Origin: Pelotomaculum sp. UBA1371 | GTDB lineage: Bacteria > Bacillota > Desulfotomaculia > Desulfotomaculales > Pelotomaculaceae | NCBI GenBank assembly: GCA_002305915.1 | Contig: DBRJ01000059.1 | Span: 15,690 to 56,525 of the forward strand | Reading direction: 5' to 3' | Length of the DNA stretch: 40,836 bases | In this document: positions 8,815-16,871 of the stretch, piece after piece | How positions within the stretch are numbered: position 1 is the first letter of the stretch | How the letters are laid out: the number at the start of each line of letters is the position of its first letter | Notes under the pieces: generated by a model | Told to the model about the DNA's origin: nothing | The model's database searches: none | The model's input: the letters and a program-made list of their open reading frames with translations, nothing else | Made by a program: the position numbers and the translations under genes

Positions 8815-8898
8815 ACTAATGAATCCACTTTTGGGGAATTCTTATATATAGATCCTATGTCCAAGCCCCAGTCAAAGCTTTAAACGAGGTGAACAACC

Positions 8899-9576
8899 AT
8901 GGATCATTCCAAATTCCGGCGGCTGCCGAGACATGTTGGGATTATTCCTGACGGAAACAGGAGATGGTCCGTGAATCAAGGACTGCCGAAGGAAGCCGGT
9001 TATGAGAAGGGACTCGACCCCGGCCTCAAGCTCTACGAGATTTGTCTTGACCTGGGTATTGAAGAGCTAACTTTTTATGGCTTTACCCAGGATAACACAA
9101 AGCGGCCGCCGGTACAAAGAAAAGCTTTTCAAAAAGCATGTGTCGAAGCCGTCCGGATGCTTTCCAACAAGGACGCTTCCCTTTTTGTGATTGGAGACTA
9201 TTCATCCCCGCTTTTCCCCCCCGAGCTTCTTGCCTACCGGAAGAGGCATACCTTCGGGCAAGGCCGGATCAGGGTCAATTTTTTGGTCAATTACGGCTGG
9301 AAGTGGGATTTAAATCATGCCTTAAGTTTTACCCGCACAAACAACGGCTCTGGACCTCCGCGCAACCTCATTGAATTTATCGCATCCGCAGATATCTCCC
9401 GTGTGGATCTGATTGTCCGCTGGGGCGGGCGCAGGAGACTCAGCGGGTTCCTGCCGGTCCAGTCCATATATGCCGACTTCTATGTGATCGATGAACTGTG
9501 GCCCAATTTCGAACCTGAACAGTTTTACCAGGCTCTCCGCTGGTACGAAACCCAGGATATCACCCTTGGAGGATAG
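8899..9576 (+). CDS. Diverged cis-prenyltransferase (UppS family)
   Basis: A homologue of undecaprenyl diphosphate synthase, which chains isopentenyl diphosphate onto an allylic primer. The fold signature is present: GIIPDGNRRW at residues 14-23, LTFYGFTQDNTKRP at 57-70, and DLIVRWGGRRRLSGFL at 170-185, followed by YADFYVIDELWPNF. Several normally strict positions differ. DGN-G-RW is DGN-R-RW, and the usual R-T-S-G-E-x-R-x-S-N is R-W-G-G-R-R-R-L-S-G, losing the magnesium-linked glutamate. At 225 residues it is also slightly short. It may be a specialised or inactive paralogue and not the housekeeping UppS. GAGGTGA precedes the ATG. Confidence 0.82.
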   Translation: MDHSKFRRLPRHVGIIPDGNRRWSVNQGLPKEAGYEKGLDPGLKLYEICLDLGIEELTFYGFTQDNTKRPPVQRKAFQKACVEAVRMLSNKDASLFVIGDYSSPLFPPELLAYRKRHTFGQGRIRVNFLVNYGWKWDLNHALSFTRTNNGSGPPRNLIEFIASADISRVDLIVRWGGRRRLSGFLPVQSIYADFYVIDELWPNFEPEQFYQALRWYETQDITLGG

Positions 9577-10288
9577 CAGGGCAGGTTTTGGTGTTTTTCT
9601 CCAGAGATAGGTTAAAAACTGAATTGTTCTGTTTTTCTATTTCCCGGGTTCGCTTTTCCAGCCGCTCAATTTTGGCTTGCAGTAAATACAACATCTCCGC
9701 TACCGGGTCCGGCAAAAGATCATGACGCAGGTCGATGTTTATTTCATTGGGATTATCTGCAGAAACCTTCCGGCCGTTCCGGGCAACCACTCTCCCGGGC
9801 ACACCCACCACGGTGCTGTCAGTGGGAACCGCTTTTAAAACGACGGACCCTGCTCCAATTTTAGAGTTGTCACCCACAGTGAATGCCCCCAAGACTTTGG
9901 CGCCGGCACTGATAACGACATTGTTGCCTATGGTGGGATGTCTTTTCCCCTTTTCCTTGCCTGTGCCGCCCAGGGTGACGCCCTGGTAGATTGTTACGTT
10001 GTTTCCAACAACAGCGGTTTCGCCGATAACGACCCCGGAGCCGTGGTCAATGAACAGGCCCTCCCCTATGGAAGCGCCTGGATGTATTTCAATGCCTGTG
10101 ATGAGACGGGATAACTGGGAAAGAAGCCTGGCAAGCACAAACCAGCCCCGCCGGTAAAGAGCATGGGCCAACCTGTGCATCTGTACGGCGTGAAATCCCG
10201 GGTAACAAAGGACCACTTCCAGCTTGGATTTAATAGCAGGATCCCGCTCCATAACTGCCCGGATGTCCTTATGAAGACTGCTGAACAT
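9560..10288 (-). CDS. cysE: Serine O-acetyltransferase
   Basis: Transfers acetyl from acetyl-CoA to L-serine, giving the O-acetylserine used by the cysteine synthase encoded upstream. The N-terminal helical part contains DIRAVMERDPA and YPGFHAVQMHRLAH. The left-handed beta-helix follows with IHPGASIGEGLFIDHGSGVVIGE and hexapeptide turns to about residue 180. The C-terminal 40 residues add an unusual charged helix (LQAKIERLEKRTREIEKQ) and tail, which is longer than the short Firmicute CysE. Its 3' end overlaps the convergent prenyltransferase homologue by 17 bases. It lies 116 bases after the desulfurase gene on the same strand, so it probably belongs to the same operon. Confidence 0.93.
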   Translation of the reverse strand: MFSSLHKDIRAVMERDPAIKSKLEVVLCYPGFHAVQMHRLAHALYRRGWFVLARLLSQLSRLITGIEIHPGASIGEGLFIDHGSGVVIGETAVVGNNVTIYQGVTLGGTGKEKGKRHPTIGNNVVISAGAKVLGAFTVGDNSKIGAGSVVLKAVPTDSTVVGVPGRVVARNGRKVSADNPNEINIDLRHDLLPDPVAEMLYLLQAKIERLEKRTREIEKQNNSVFNLSLEKNTKTCPAILQG

Positions 10289-10404
10289 TTTCCGCCCTCC
10301 CGGATTATGCTGATTATTTGTCTGCTATGAGCTGAGTCCCTGTACGGTGCAACCGGGGTTTCTCCTTATTCGGGGTAGCCTTTAAGATTGGCTCACAGGC
10401 CGGC

Positions 10405-11574
10405 TTAGCCTGTCTCACCATAGGGTGAGATATCCCGAAGTTTTTCTACAATGGGTACGAGCTTTTCAAGGAAATAATCCGCGTCTTCTTCAGTATTATC
10501 TTTGCCCAGGGTAACCCGCAAATTTCCATGAGCCAATTCGGGCGGTATGCCCATAGCCAGCAGCACATGAGAGGGTTCCAAAGAACCCGAGGTGCAGGCC
10601 GACCCGCTGGAAGAGGCAACACCTTCCATGTCCAGGTATAAAAGCATGGACTCGCCCTCGATATATTCAAAGCAGAAACTGGCATGGTTGGGCAGGCGCA
10701 GGACCGGGTGACCGGTTAGCCGGACATGTGGGATACGCCCCTTGATTCCCTCAATAATCTTGTCGCGCAGGCGGGTGAGCCGGCTGCTTTCTTCTTCCAT
10801 GTTTTCTACTGCCAGTTCCGCAGCTTTTCCCAGTCCGATGATACCCGGAATGTTTTCCGTTCCAGCCCGGCGCAGGCGCTCCTGGGCGCCTCCGTGAAAG
10901 AGACTCTGTCTCCAGCGCGTTCCTTTGCGGATATAAAGCGCGCCCACCCCTTTGGGCCCGTAAACCTTGTGGGCGGAAATTGAAAGAAGATCTGCGCCAA
11001 GCTCATCAACGTTTACGGGAATCTTCCCAAAGCTCTGAACGGCGTCCACATGGAAAATTATCTTACGCTCCCGGGTCAATTTGCCAATTTCGGCTATGGG
11101 CATGATGGTCCCCACTTCGTTGTTGGCATGCATAATAGTGATCAGGATGGTCTTGTCTGTAATCGCCCTTTCCACATCCTCCACATGGACCATACCGTAA
11201 GCATCCACAGGGAGAATGGTTGTCTCAAAGCCCTGTTTTCCCAGTGCCTTGACAGTGTTCAAAACAGCATGGTGCTCAACTGCGCAGGTAATGATGTGGT
11301 TCCCTTTCTTTTGGTTGCTGTAGGCCGCGCCGTGGATGGCCATATTGTCCGACTCCGTCCCGCCGCTGGTAAATACTATTTCGGACGGGTCCGCCCCAAT
11401 TGACCGCGCCACTTTTTCACGTGCCTCTTTCACCGCTTCTTTTACGGACGAACCAAAGTAATGCTGGCTGGAAGGGTTGCCGAAATTATCGCCTGTCAAA
11501 AAGCGATACATTTCATCAGCAACCTGCCTGTCTACAGGCGTGGTGGCACTGTGATCAAAGTAAATTCTACGCAC
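10405..11574 (-). CDS. Cysteine desulfurase (NifS/IscS type)
   Basis: A PLP enzyme that removes sulfur from cysteine as a persulfide for Fe-S cluster or thio-cofactor assembly. Residues 1-13 (MRRIYFDHSATTP) are the classical N-terminus, K203 in SAHKVYGPKG binds PLP, and C327 in SSSGSACTSG is the catalytic cysteine. The long active-site loop puts it in the NifS/IscS group I. The length of 389 is typical. It follows the Rrf2 regulator gene and precedes cysE, which argues that it works in cysteine-driven Fe-S metabolism. No iscU-like scaffold gene is adjacent. A repeated TTAAATATAC element lies about 85 bases upstream of its start. Confidence 0.94.
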   Translation of the reverse strand: MRRIYFDHSATTPVDRQVADEMYRFLTGDNFGNPSSQHYFGSSVKEAVKEAREKVARSIGADPSEIVFTSGGTESDNMAIHGAAYSNQKKGNHIITCAVEHHAVLNTVKALGKQGFETTILPVDAYGMVHVEDVERAITDKTILITIMHANNEVGTIMPIAEIGKLTRERKIIFHVDAVQSFGKIPVNVDELGADLLSISAHKVYGPKGVGALYIRKGTRWRQSLFHGGAQERLRRAGTENIPGIIGLGKAAELAVENMEEESSRLTRLRDKIIEGIKGRIPHVRLTGHPVLRLPNHASFCFEYIEGESMLLYLDMEGVASSSGSACTSGSLEPSHVLLAMGIPPELAHGNLRVTLGKDNTEEDADYFLEKLVPIVEKLRDISPYGETG

Positions 11575-11656
11575 TTCTTAACCCCCCTGTACTATTGGTA
11601 TCTCTCTAATAAGCGTTTCTCTTCTCCCTGTATCTATACATAAAGTCTTTGATATA

Positions 11657-11692
11657 TTAAATATACTGGGATAATGTATATTTTAAATATAC
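11657..11692 (-). promoter_or_regulatory. Putative Rrf2-type operator upstream of cysteine desulfurase
   Basis: Two direct copies of TTAAATATAC (11657-11666 and 11683-11692) flank an inverted copy, GTATATTTTAA (11676-11686). The palindromic spacing would suit a dimeric repressor. The adjacent Rrf2-family gene is the obvious candidate, but no binding site consensus was checked. Confidence 0.4.
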
Positions 11693-11796
11693 CTAGCTAA
11701 AAGAAAAAGAGCCTGTTTTTATCACGGCCTTTTAATGGGGAACATTTTAATCATATTAAATCACTAGGTATTTGTCAAGAATCATTAAAGTGCCTG

Positions 11797-11860
11797 GGGG
11801 GACGTTTCCCTGACTTATTTCGGGTTAGGAGCGGGTCAAGAAACCGTCCCCTGACTATCC
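11797..11860. repeat. REP-like imperfect palindrome
   Basis: GGGGACGTTTC near 11799 and GAAACCGTCCCC near 11843 form inverted arms with one extra base, each next to a CTGAC. Related G-rich motifs occur at 39543 and 40307. It looks like a dispersed intergenic repeat. Confidence 0.45.
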
Positions 11861-11895
11861 CGGCTCACTGACTCATTTCTGGCTCCATCCGGAGG

Positions 11896-12351
11896 CTAGA
11901 TATAGTACATGTTTGCTTCTCTTGAAAGACGTATTCTTTCGGTTTCTTGACAAAGATCCTCAAGCGTAGTGTTATCCAGCACAGTAGCCATAGAATCCCT
12001 GACTTTTTCCCATAAGACTTTCGTTACGCAAAAGTCGGCACGGTTGCATGTTTCCGGGTCGTCTTCGCTGACACAGCCAGTGGGGCTGAGAGGGCCTTCC
12101 AGGCACCGGACGATTTCACCAACTGTTACTTTGCCCGGCTCCCGGTTGAGCCTGTAGCCCCCCTGGGCGCCCCGTACGCTTCGGACCAGCCCTCCCTTGC
12201 GCAGGAGGGTCATCATCTGCTCAAGGTACCCTTCTGAAATTCCCTGTTTTTCTGCTATCTGAACCAGGGGCATGGTTTCTTCCGGGTTATAATTTAGCGC
12301 CAGTTCCAGCATTGCCCGTAGACCGTAGCGCGCCCGTGAAGAAAATTTCAT
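11896..12351 (-). CDS. Rrf2-family regulator with Fe-S ligand cysteines (IscR/CymR-like)
   Basis: A winged-helix Rrf2 regulator of 151 residues. The DNA-binding part shows MKFSSRARYGLRAM at the start, then the helix-turn-helix IAEKQGISEGYLEQ and the wing RGAQGGYRL. C93, C102 and C108 (GCV, TCN and FCV) sit where IscR proteins hold their cluster, although the first spacing is eight residues and not five. A [2Fe-2S] sensor is therefore plausible. Placed between cysK and the desulfurase gene, it probably controls cysteine synthesis and sulfur mobilisation. In related Firmicutes the cysteine regulator CymR is from the same family. Confidence 0.88.
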   Translation of the reverse strand: MKFSSRARYGLRAMLELALNYNPEETMPLVQIAEKQGISEGYLEQMMTLLRKGGLVRSVRGAQGGYRLNREPGKVTVGEIVRCLEGPLSPTGCVSEDDPETCNRADFCVTKVLWEKVRDSMATVLDNTTLEDLCQETERIRLSREANMYYI

Positions 12352-12455
12352 ATCTCACAAACTCCTCTCCAAAAAAGTATAAATAAGAAAAATGATCTTT
12401 TTTTAATAAGGTAAAACTTCTTTACTTCAGGACAGAATGCCCTTAACATAAATTG

Positions 12456-13382
12456 TTAGTCCCGGAACAGCGGCGTACTCAGGTAACGCTCACCGGTATC
12501 CGGAAGAATGGCTACAATCATTTTTCCCTTGTTTTCACTCCTGCCTGCCGCTTCAAGTGCTGCGAAGATCGCAGCGCCGGATGATATGCCGGCCAAGATC
12601 CCCTCTTTCCGTGCTAATTCTCTACTGCTGTTATAGGCATCATCACCGCTCACCCTGATAATTTCATCCACCAGAGAGAGAGCCAGTACACCGGGGACAA
12701 ACCCGGCGCCGATACCCTGGATTTTATGCGGTCCGGGCGCCCCTCCGGATAGAACCGGAGATTCCAACGGTTCCACTGCTATGATTTTCAGGTGCGGCCT
12801 GCGCGGTCTGAGAACCTGGGCGATCCCGGTGATCGTGCCGCCTGTGCCGACACCCGCTATTATGATATCCACCTGTCCGTCGGTATCCCGCCAGATTTCC
12901 TCCGCCGTGGAAAGACGGTGAATTTCGGGGTTAAAGGGGTTTTCAAATTGCTGCGGGATAAAGGACCCCGGTATTTGCCGGGCCAGCTCATCAGCCTTCT
13001 GCACGGCGCCTTTCATCCCCAAGGCGCCGGGGGTTAAAACCAGCTCCGCCCCGTAAGCCTTGAGCAGGCTGACGCGCTCGGTGCTCATGGTATCCGGCAT
13101 TGTTAAGATAAGTCTATAGCCGCGGGAGGCAGCGATAAAGGCAAGAGCAATTCCAGTATTCCCGCTGGTCGGCTCAATAATGACCGAGTCAAGCTTTAAC
13201 AGGCCTTCTTCTTCAGCCCGCCGGATCATGTGAAAAGCTGTACGGTCCTTGACACTGCCACCAGGGTTAAAAGATTCAAGCTTTACAATAAGATCCACCC
13301 CCATCCCCTGAGAAAGGCGATGTAACCTGAGCAGTGGCGTATTTCCTATTAAATCAGTAAGATTAGCAGCAATTCTAGACAT
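12456..13382 (-). CDS. cysK: Cysteine synthase (O-acetylserine sulfhydrylase)
   Basis: Makes cysteine from O-acetylserine and sulfide with PLP. K45 in the segment PGGSVKDRTAF binds PLP, SGNTGIAL at about 73-80 is the substrate loop, and GVGTGGTITGIA is the phosphate-binding glycine loop. The length of 308 is standard. It is the first gene of the minus-strand block cysK, Rrf2 regulator, desulfurase, cysE, so substrate supply, synthesis, use and control sit together. An AAAGGGGGGTA site precedes the ATG. Upstream DNA carries two 27-bp direct repeats and a structured element that may regulate it. Confidence 0.95.
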   Translation of the reverse strand: MSRIAANLTDLIGNTPLLRLHRLSQGMGVDLIVKLESFNPGGSVKDRTAFHMIRRAEEEGLLKLDSVIIEPTSGNTGIALAFIAASRGYRLILTMPDTMSTERVSLLKAYGAELVLTPGALGMKGAVQKADELARQIPGSFIPQQFENPFNPEIHRLSTAEEIWRDTDGQVDIIIAGVGTGGTITGIAQVLRPRRPHLKIIAVEPLESPVLSGGAPGPHKIQGIGAGFVPGVLALSLVDEIIRVSGDDAYNSSRELARKEGILAGISSGAAIFAALEAAGRSENKGKMIVAILPDTGERYLSTPLFRD

Positions 13383-13467
13383 TTTATACCCCCCTTTTAT
13401 CTGTATTTGATAACCTATACAGTACTATGATTAAATCCCTAGAAGATTAATATTATATAAACATAGT

Positions 13468-13494
13468 CTACCCCTCTTACAGATACTTGTAAAG
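13468..13494 (-). repeat. 27-bp direct repeat, copy 1, upstream of cysK
   Basis: Contains CTACCCCTCTTACAGATACT followed by TGTAAAG, and differs from copy 2 (13533-13559) at one base. The copies are spaced 65 bp apart, about six helical turns. It could be a paired regulator site or a local duplication. Confidence 0.6.
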
Positions 13495-13532
13495 TGGCCA
13501 GTCCTGGTTTTGTATCTGGACTGACAGGATGC

Positions 13533-13559
13533 CTACCCCTCTTATAGATACTTGTAAAG
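13533..13559 (-). repeat. 27-bp direct repeat, copy 2, upstream of cysK
   Basis: Same sequence as copy 1 except T for C in CTCTTATAGATA. It lies about 150 bp before the cysK start. Confidence 0.6.
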
Positions 13560-13658
13560 GGTATTTAGATCTAGCTGATAATTGAACCGGTCTTATAAAG
13601 ATAGCTTTTCATTTTACTTCAATATTACACCAATGGATTGCCGCTTCTAAAATGGATG

Positions 13659-13750
13659 AAAAAAGCTCCCTCTCCTGAATACTTGTGGCGGCCTCCCGTG
13701 GCGGATGGCCGGACCTATCCAAGTATATCTATAGAGCGCCGGGAGCTTTT
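13659..13750. ncRNA. Nested hairpin, candidate structured RNA or terminator
   Basis: Three tiers of pairing are visible. The outer stem is AAAAGCTCCC (13661) with GGGAGCTTTT (13741), the middle is ATACTTG (13679) with CAAGTAT (13720), and the inner is GGCC (13690) with GGCC (13707). On the minus strand a run of T follows the outer stem, so it could be a large terminator after the gene at 13830 or a leader RNA for cysK. I do not match it to a known riboswitch class. Confidence 0.4.
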
Positions 13751-13829
13751 AGTCAAATAACTGCTTTAGCCGGTGAACATTCAGAACCAGAATCAAGCAC
13801 GGTTTTCCGGCCTGTTTTAGTTATCATTT

Positions 13830-14084
13830 CTATAAAAAACAAACATGAAGGGATTCCAGAAAGTTTAACTCATCCCCTATTTTGATTGGATCACCAGCTT
13901 GTTTGATGGCCTGATCAACAGCTTCCTCTTCGGCCAGCCCGGCCAGGCTGTATCCGTCCAGAATGCTGAGAAGATAACATTCTATGGTGGCCTTCGTTTC
14001 TTGATACGCTTCCGCAAACTCGAACCTGGACATAACAGTGTTGATAAAACATTGAACCTTTGGATGATTTTCTTTCCCGGGCAT
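13830..14084 (-). CDS. Small HAAS/permease-prefix-like domain protein
   Basis: An 84-residue protein resembling the small helical domain that precedes membrane proteins in DUF1700/HAAS-type families. The cues are a helix with TKATIECYLL, a GLAEEEAVDQAIKQAGDP stretch, and the IGDEL motif. Here it stands alone, with no membrane helix after it. The ATG at 14084 is used because AGGGTGGT lies six bases before it; a GTG at 14090 is possible. Such domains usually pair with PadR-like regulators, but none is seen nearby. The assignment is tentative. Confidence 0.5.
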   Translation of the reverse strand: MPGKENHPKVQCFINTVMSRFEFAEAYQETKATIECYLLSILDGYSLAGLAEEEAVDQAIKQAGDPIKIGDELNFLESLHVCFL

Positions 14085-14987
14085 GATCACACCACCCTAT
14101 TTCCCAGATGTAGATTAAAGACAACAAGTAACAAAACCGGAGGCTAATCCTACGAAGAACCGTGTCCTCTTGAAGCGTGCCTGGATACTCACCTGAAAAA
14201 ATAGCTGAAAAATAAAACTCTTATCATCGGATACGCTTTGTTAAGGGCTTTTTTTGGGGTGGGTAGCAAAAATGCACCCCTGCCTCTCATGAAGACCACC
14301 CCTCCTATTACAACAAAACCAGGAGAACAAAAATGACAGCCGGCTTAAAACCGGTAATTAAAATTTTACAGTATTATTCTCATACTTTAAGAATTCCCCA
14401 CCCTTTAAACCAACCTTGCTATTTCTCTTTAAACCAACCTTGCTATTTCTTTCACATTTTTTTCTGGCGCAGACTGTAGCGGCATGACTCCTTCCCCGGT
14501 AATAGCTTTGTTGATTCTCTTAGCCCTTTATGATCATATGACGATTAAACCGTTATTCAGGTTCGCTCCCGGCCTTCCTTATAATCGTAAAATATTAAAA
14601 ATAAGACCAGTTTGCTTAGCTTTATCTGCCGGTTGCCGTTATCCATAAATAAATGACGGGAATCCAAGGTTCCAGTGACAGTTTATGTTTAAGAATTAAT
14701 AAGAACCATAGGGCACAATCTCTCTTTACCAATGCGGCTTTTAGGAATGTTTAGAAGCTTAAATAAACGGATCTTGTTTGAACAGCTTTTCCATAACCCA
14801 TTACAATGATATAATAATTAACGGTATATGACCGACACACACCGGTTTGGTCCTTTTACCCATCAATCAATCACCCACAGTTGATTCATTTATAATAGGT
14901 AGCGGATCTTTTCCGGCCAGCATTGACTTTCATCTTTATTCATTCAATCATTGTACCTTCAAATTATTTTACGGGGAGGCATTTATT
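14085..14987. other. Long intergenic region upstream of ilvD
   Basis: About 900 bp with no convincing gene. It contains a GGGGTG/CACCCC hairpin near 14255-14280 and a perfect 24-bp tandem duplication at 14403-14450. No T-box signature (the usual GGTGG-type specifier region) was found, although BCAA genes in this group often have one. The in-frame extension of ilvD to 14847 is not credible protein. Confidence 0.45.
14403..14450. repeat. Perfect 24-bp tandem duplication
   Basis: The unit starts CTTTAAACCAACCTTG and ends CTATTTCT, and is repeated head to tail without change. It is probably a recent slippage product in non-coding DNA. Confidence 0.75.
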
Positions 14988-16691
14988 TTGGAAAAGAAAC
15001 CTGAAGCTTTGATCAGTCGTCAAGCAACGGAGGGAGTCGCCAGGGCGCCGCACAGGTCGCTTTTTTACGCGATGGGATATTCCCCCGATGACCTGCAAAA
15101 GCCGATGATCGGCATCGCAAACGCTTTTAACGAGATTATTCCCGGACACATTCACCTGAGAGACCTGGCTCAGGCAGCCAAGCTGGGTGTTGCGGCGGCC
15201 GGGGGTACCCCGGTTGAGTTCCCCGTAATTGGCATTTGCGACGGGATTGCCATGAACCACGATGGTATGAAGTACCCCCTGGCAAGCCGTGAACTGATTG
15301 CGGATTCTATTGAAACAATGGCGGTGGCCCACAAGTTTGACGGCCTGGTCCTGGTGGGCAACTGCGATAAAATCGTGCCCGGCATGATGATGGCGGCCTG
15401 CCGGCTGAACATCCCTTCCGTTTACGTAGGCGGCGGGCCCATGCTTACCGGCACCCATGCCGGTCAGAAGACGGACCTGGTGCGAGGCCTTTTCGAAGCC
15501 GTAGGACAGTATGCTGTGGGCCAAATCAGCGAAGCCGAAATGCAGGAAATGGAACTCAGCGCCTGCCCCTCCTGCGGCAGCTGCGCCGGACTTTTCACCG
15601 CCAACTCCATGAACTGTCTGGCAGAAGCGCTGGGGATCGGCCTGCCTGGCAACGGCACTATCCCGGCCCCCTACGGACAGCGCAAGGCCCTGGCCAAGCT
15701 GGCCGGCAGGCAGGCTGTGGAGATGGTCAAGAGCAACATCCGGCCCCGGGACATCCTGACCTTGAACGCCTTCCGCAACGCTATTGCCCTGGACATGGCC
15801 ATCGGGGGTTCCAGCAATACAGTACTACACCTGCTCGCCATTGCCTATGAGGCGGACGTGCCCCTGGAGTTGGAGGTTTTCGACGAAATCAGCACCCGTG
15901 TTCCGAACATCTGCAAGCTGAGCCCGGGCGGCACACACCGTCTCTTTGACCTGTTCGAAGCAGGGGGAATTTCCGCCGTGCTGAAGCAGTTGGCCGACCA
16001 GGGCCTGCTGGAACTGAATGAAATGACTGTAACCGGAAAAACGTTGGGTGAAAATATCAGCCGCGCTGCCGTTAAAAATCCCGAGGTCATCCGGCCTTTG
16101 AGCGACCCCTACACAAAAGAAGGCGGTATCGCCATCCTGAGGGGCAACTTGGCGCCGGACGGGGCTGTGGTCAAGCAGTCCGCAGTAGCCAAGGAAATGT
16201 TGGTGCACTCCGGGCCGGCCCGGGTGTTTGACGACGAAGAAGAGGCCTTTAACACCATTATGGAACGTAAAATCAACAAGGGTGACGTTATAGTCATCCG
16301 CTACGAAGGCCCCAAAGGCGGTCCGGGCATGCGCGAAATGCTCAGCCCCACCTCGGCAATTTCCGGAATCGGCCTGGACAAGGACGTTGCTCTCATCACC
16401 GACGGCCGTTTTTCCGGGGGCACCCGGGGCGCCAGCATCGGTCACGTCTCGCCGGAAGCCTCCGAGGGAGGCCCCATTGCCCTGCTAAGGGAAGGCGACA
16501 TTATTGAAATCGATATCCCCGGGCGCCGCCTGAGTGTCCGGTTGACGGAAGAGGAGCTTTCTGCAAGGCGCAAGGAGTGGCAGCAACCTGCCCCGAAAGT
16601 CACCGGGAAAGGATTCCTGGCCCGCTACTCCGCCCAGGTGACATCCGCCAGCACAGGCGCTGTTATGAAAATTCCCGGCAGCGACCGGTAA
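14988..16691 (+). CDS. ilvD: Dihydroxy-acid dehydratase
   Basis: Dehydrates 2,3-dihydroxy-isovalerate and -methylvalerate to the 2-oxoacids in valine and isoleucine synthesis. Cluster-region cysteines are seen at C126 (GNCDKIVPGM) and C193/C196/C199 (CPSCGSC). The segment NAFNEIIPGH lacks the cysteine found in the [2Fe-2S] type, which suggests the oxygen-sensitive 4Fe-4S type. At 568 residues it is normal in length. The TTG at 14988 is chosen because GGGGAGG lies eight bases upstream and the conserved sequence starts soon after. It stands alone, without ilvB, ilvC or leu genes in the window, and a strong terminator follows. Confidence 0.95.
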   Translation: MEKKPEALISRQATEGVARAPHRSLFYAMGYSPDDLQKPMIGIANAFNEIIPGHIHLRDLAQAAKLGVAAAGGTPVEFPVIGICDGIAMNHDGMKYPLASRELIADSIETMAVAHKFDGLVLVGNCDKIVPGMMMAACRLNIPSVYVGGGPMLTGTHAGQKTDLVRGLFEAVGQYAVGQISEAEMQEMELSACPSCGSCAGLFTANSMNCLAEALGIGLPGNGTIPAPYGQRKALAKLAGRQAVEMVKSNIRPRDILTLNAFRNAIALDMAIGGSSNTVLHLLAIAYEADVPLELEVFDEISTRVPNICKLSPGGTHRLFDLFEAGGISAVLKQLADQGLLELNEMTVTGKTLGENISRAAVKNPEVIRPLSDPYTKEGGIAILRGNLAPDGAVVKQSAVAKEMLVHSGPARVFDDEEEAFNTIMERKINKGDVIVIRYEGPKGGPGMREMLSPTSAISGIGLDKDVALITDGRFSGGTRGASIGHVSPEASEGGPIALLREGDIIEIDIPGRRLSVRLTEEELSARRKEWQQPAPKVTGKGFLARYSAQVTSASTGAVMKIPGSDR

Positions 16692-16701
16692 ATAATTTAA
16701 C

Positions 16702-16740
16702 AAAGTCAGGCCTCCGGGATAATCCCGGAGGCCTGACTTT
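16702..16740. terminator. Strong bidirectional terminator
   Basis: An 18-bp perfect stem (AAAGTCAGGCCTCCGGGA and its complement) around a TAA loop lies between the converging ilvD and HlyD genes. Confidence 0.85.
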
Positions 16741-16871
16741 GTTCTCAACAATAGCAAAAGAAAAACTATGACTGACTTGAACACCTGCTCCGTGGATTTC
16801 TGTATTTAATCAGGCCTGAATAATAAGTGTACGTGTGAAAAGCGCAGGGCAAAGCATGCTTGCTAATCTGC

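Larger units (their letters stand above)
11575..11895. other. Intergenic region with operator-like and REP-like repeats
   Basis: About 320 bp. Near the desulfurase start it carries a TTAAATATAC repeat array (11657-11692). Near the regulator stop it carries an imperfect palindrome built on GGGGACG-TTTC (about 11797-11860). No coding frame is supported. Confidence 0.5.
13383..13829. other. Structured intergenic region upstream of cysK
   Basis: About 450 bp without a supported gene. It contains the two 27-bp direct repeats at 13468-13494 and 13533-13559 and the nested inverted repeat at 13659-13750. The plus-strand frame 13685-13885 is an artefact running through the hairpin. Confidence 0.5.

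Noticed and set aside
14847..14987. N-terminal extension of ilvD
   Set aside because: Not homologous to IlvD; a proper ribosome site and TTG lie at 14988.
14085..14987. Expected T-box leader before ilvD
   Set aside because: No specifier-loop or antiterminator consensus was found in the sequence.
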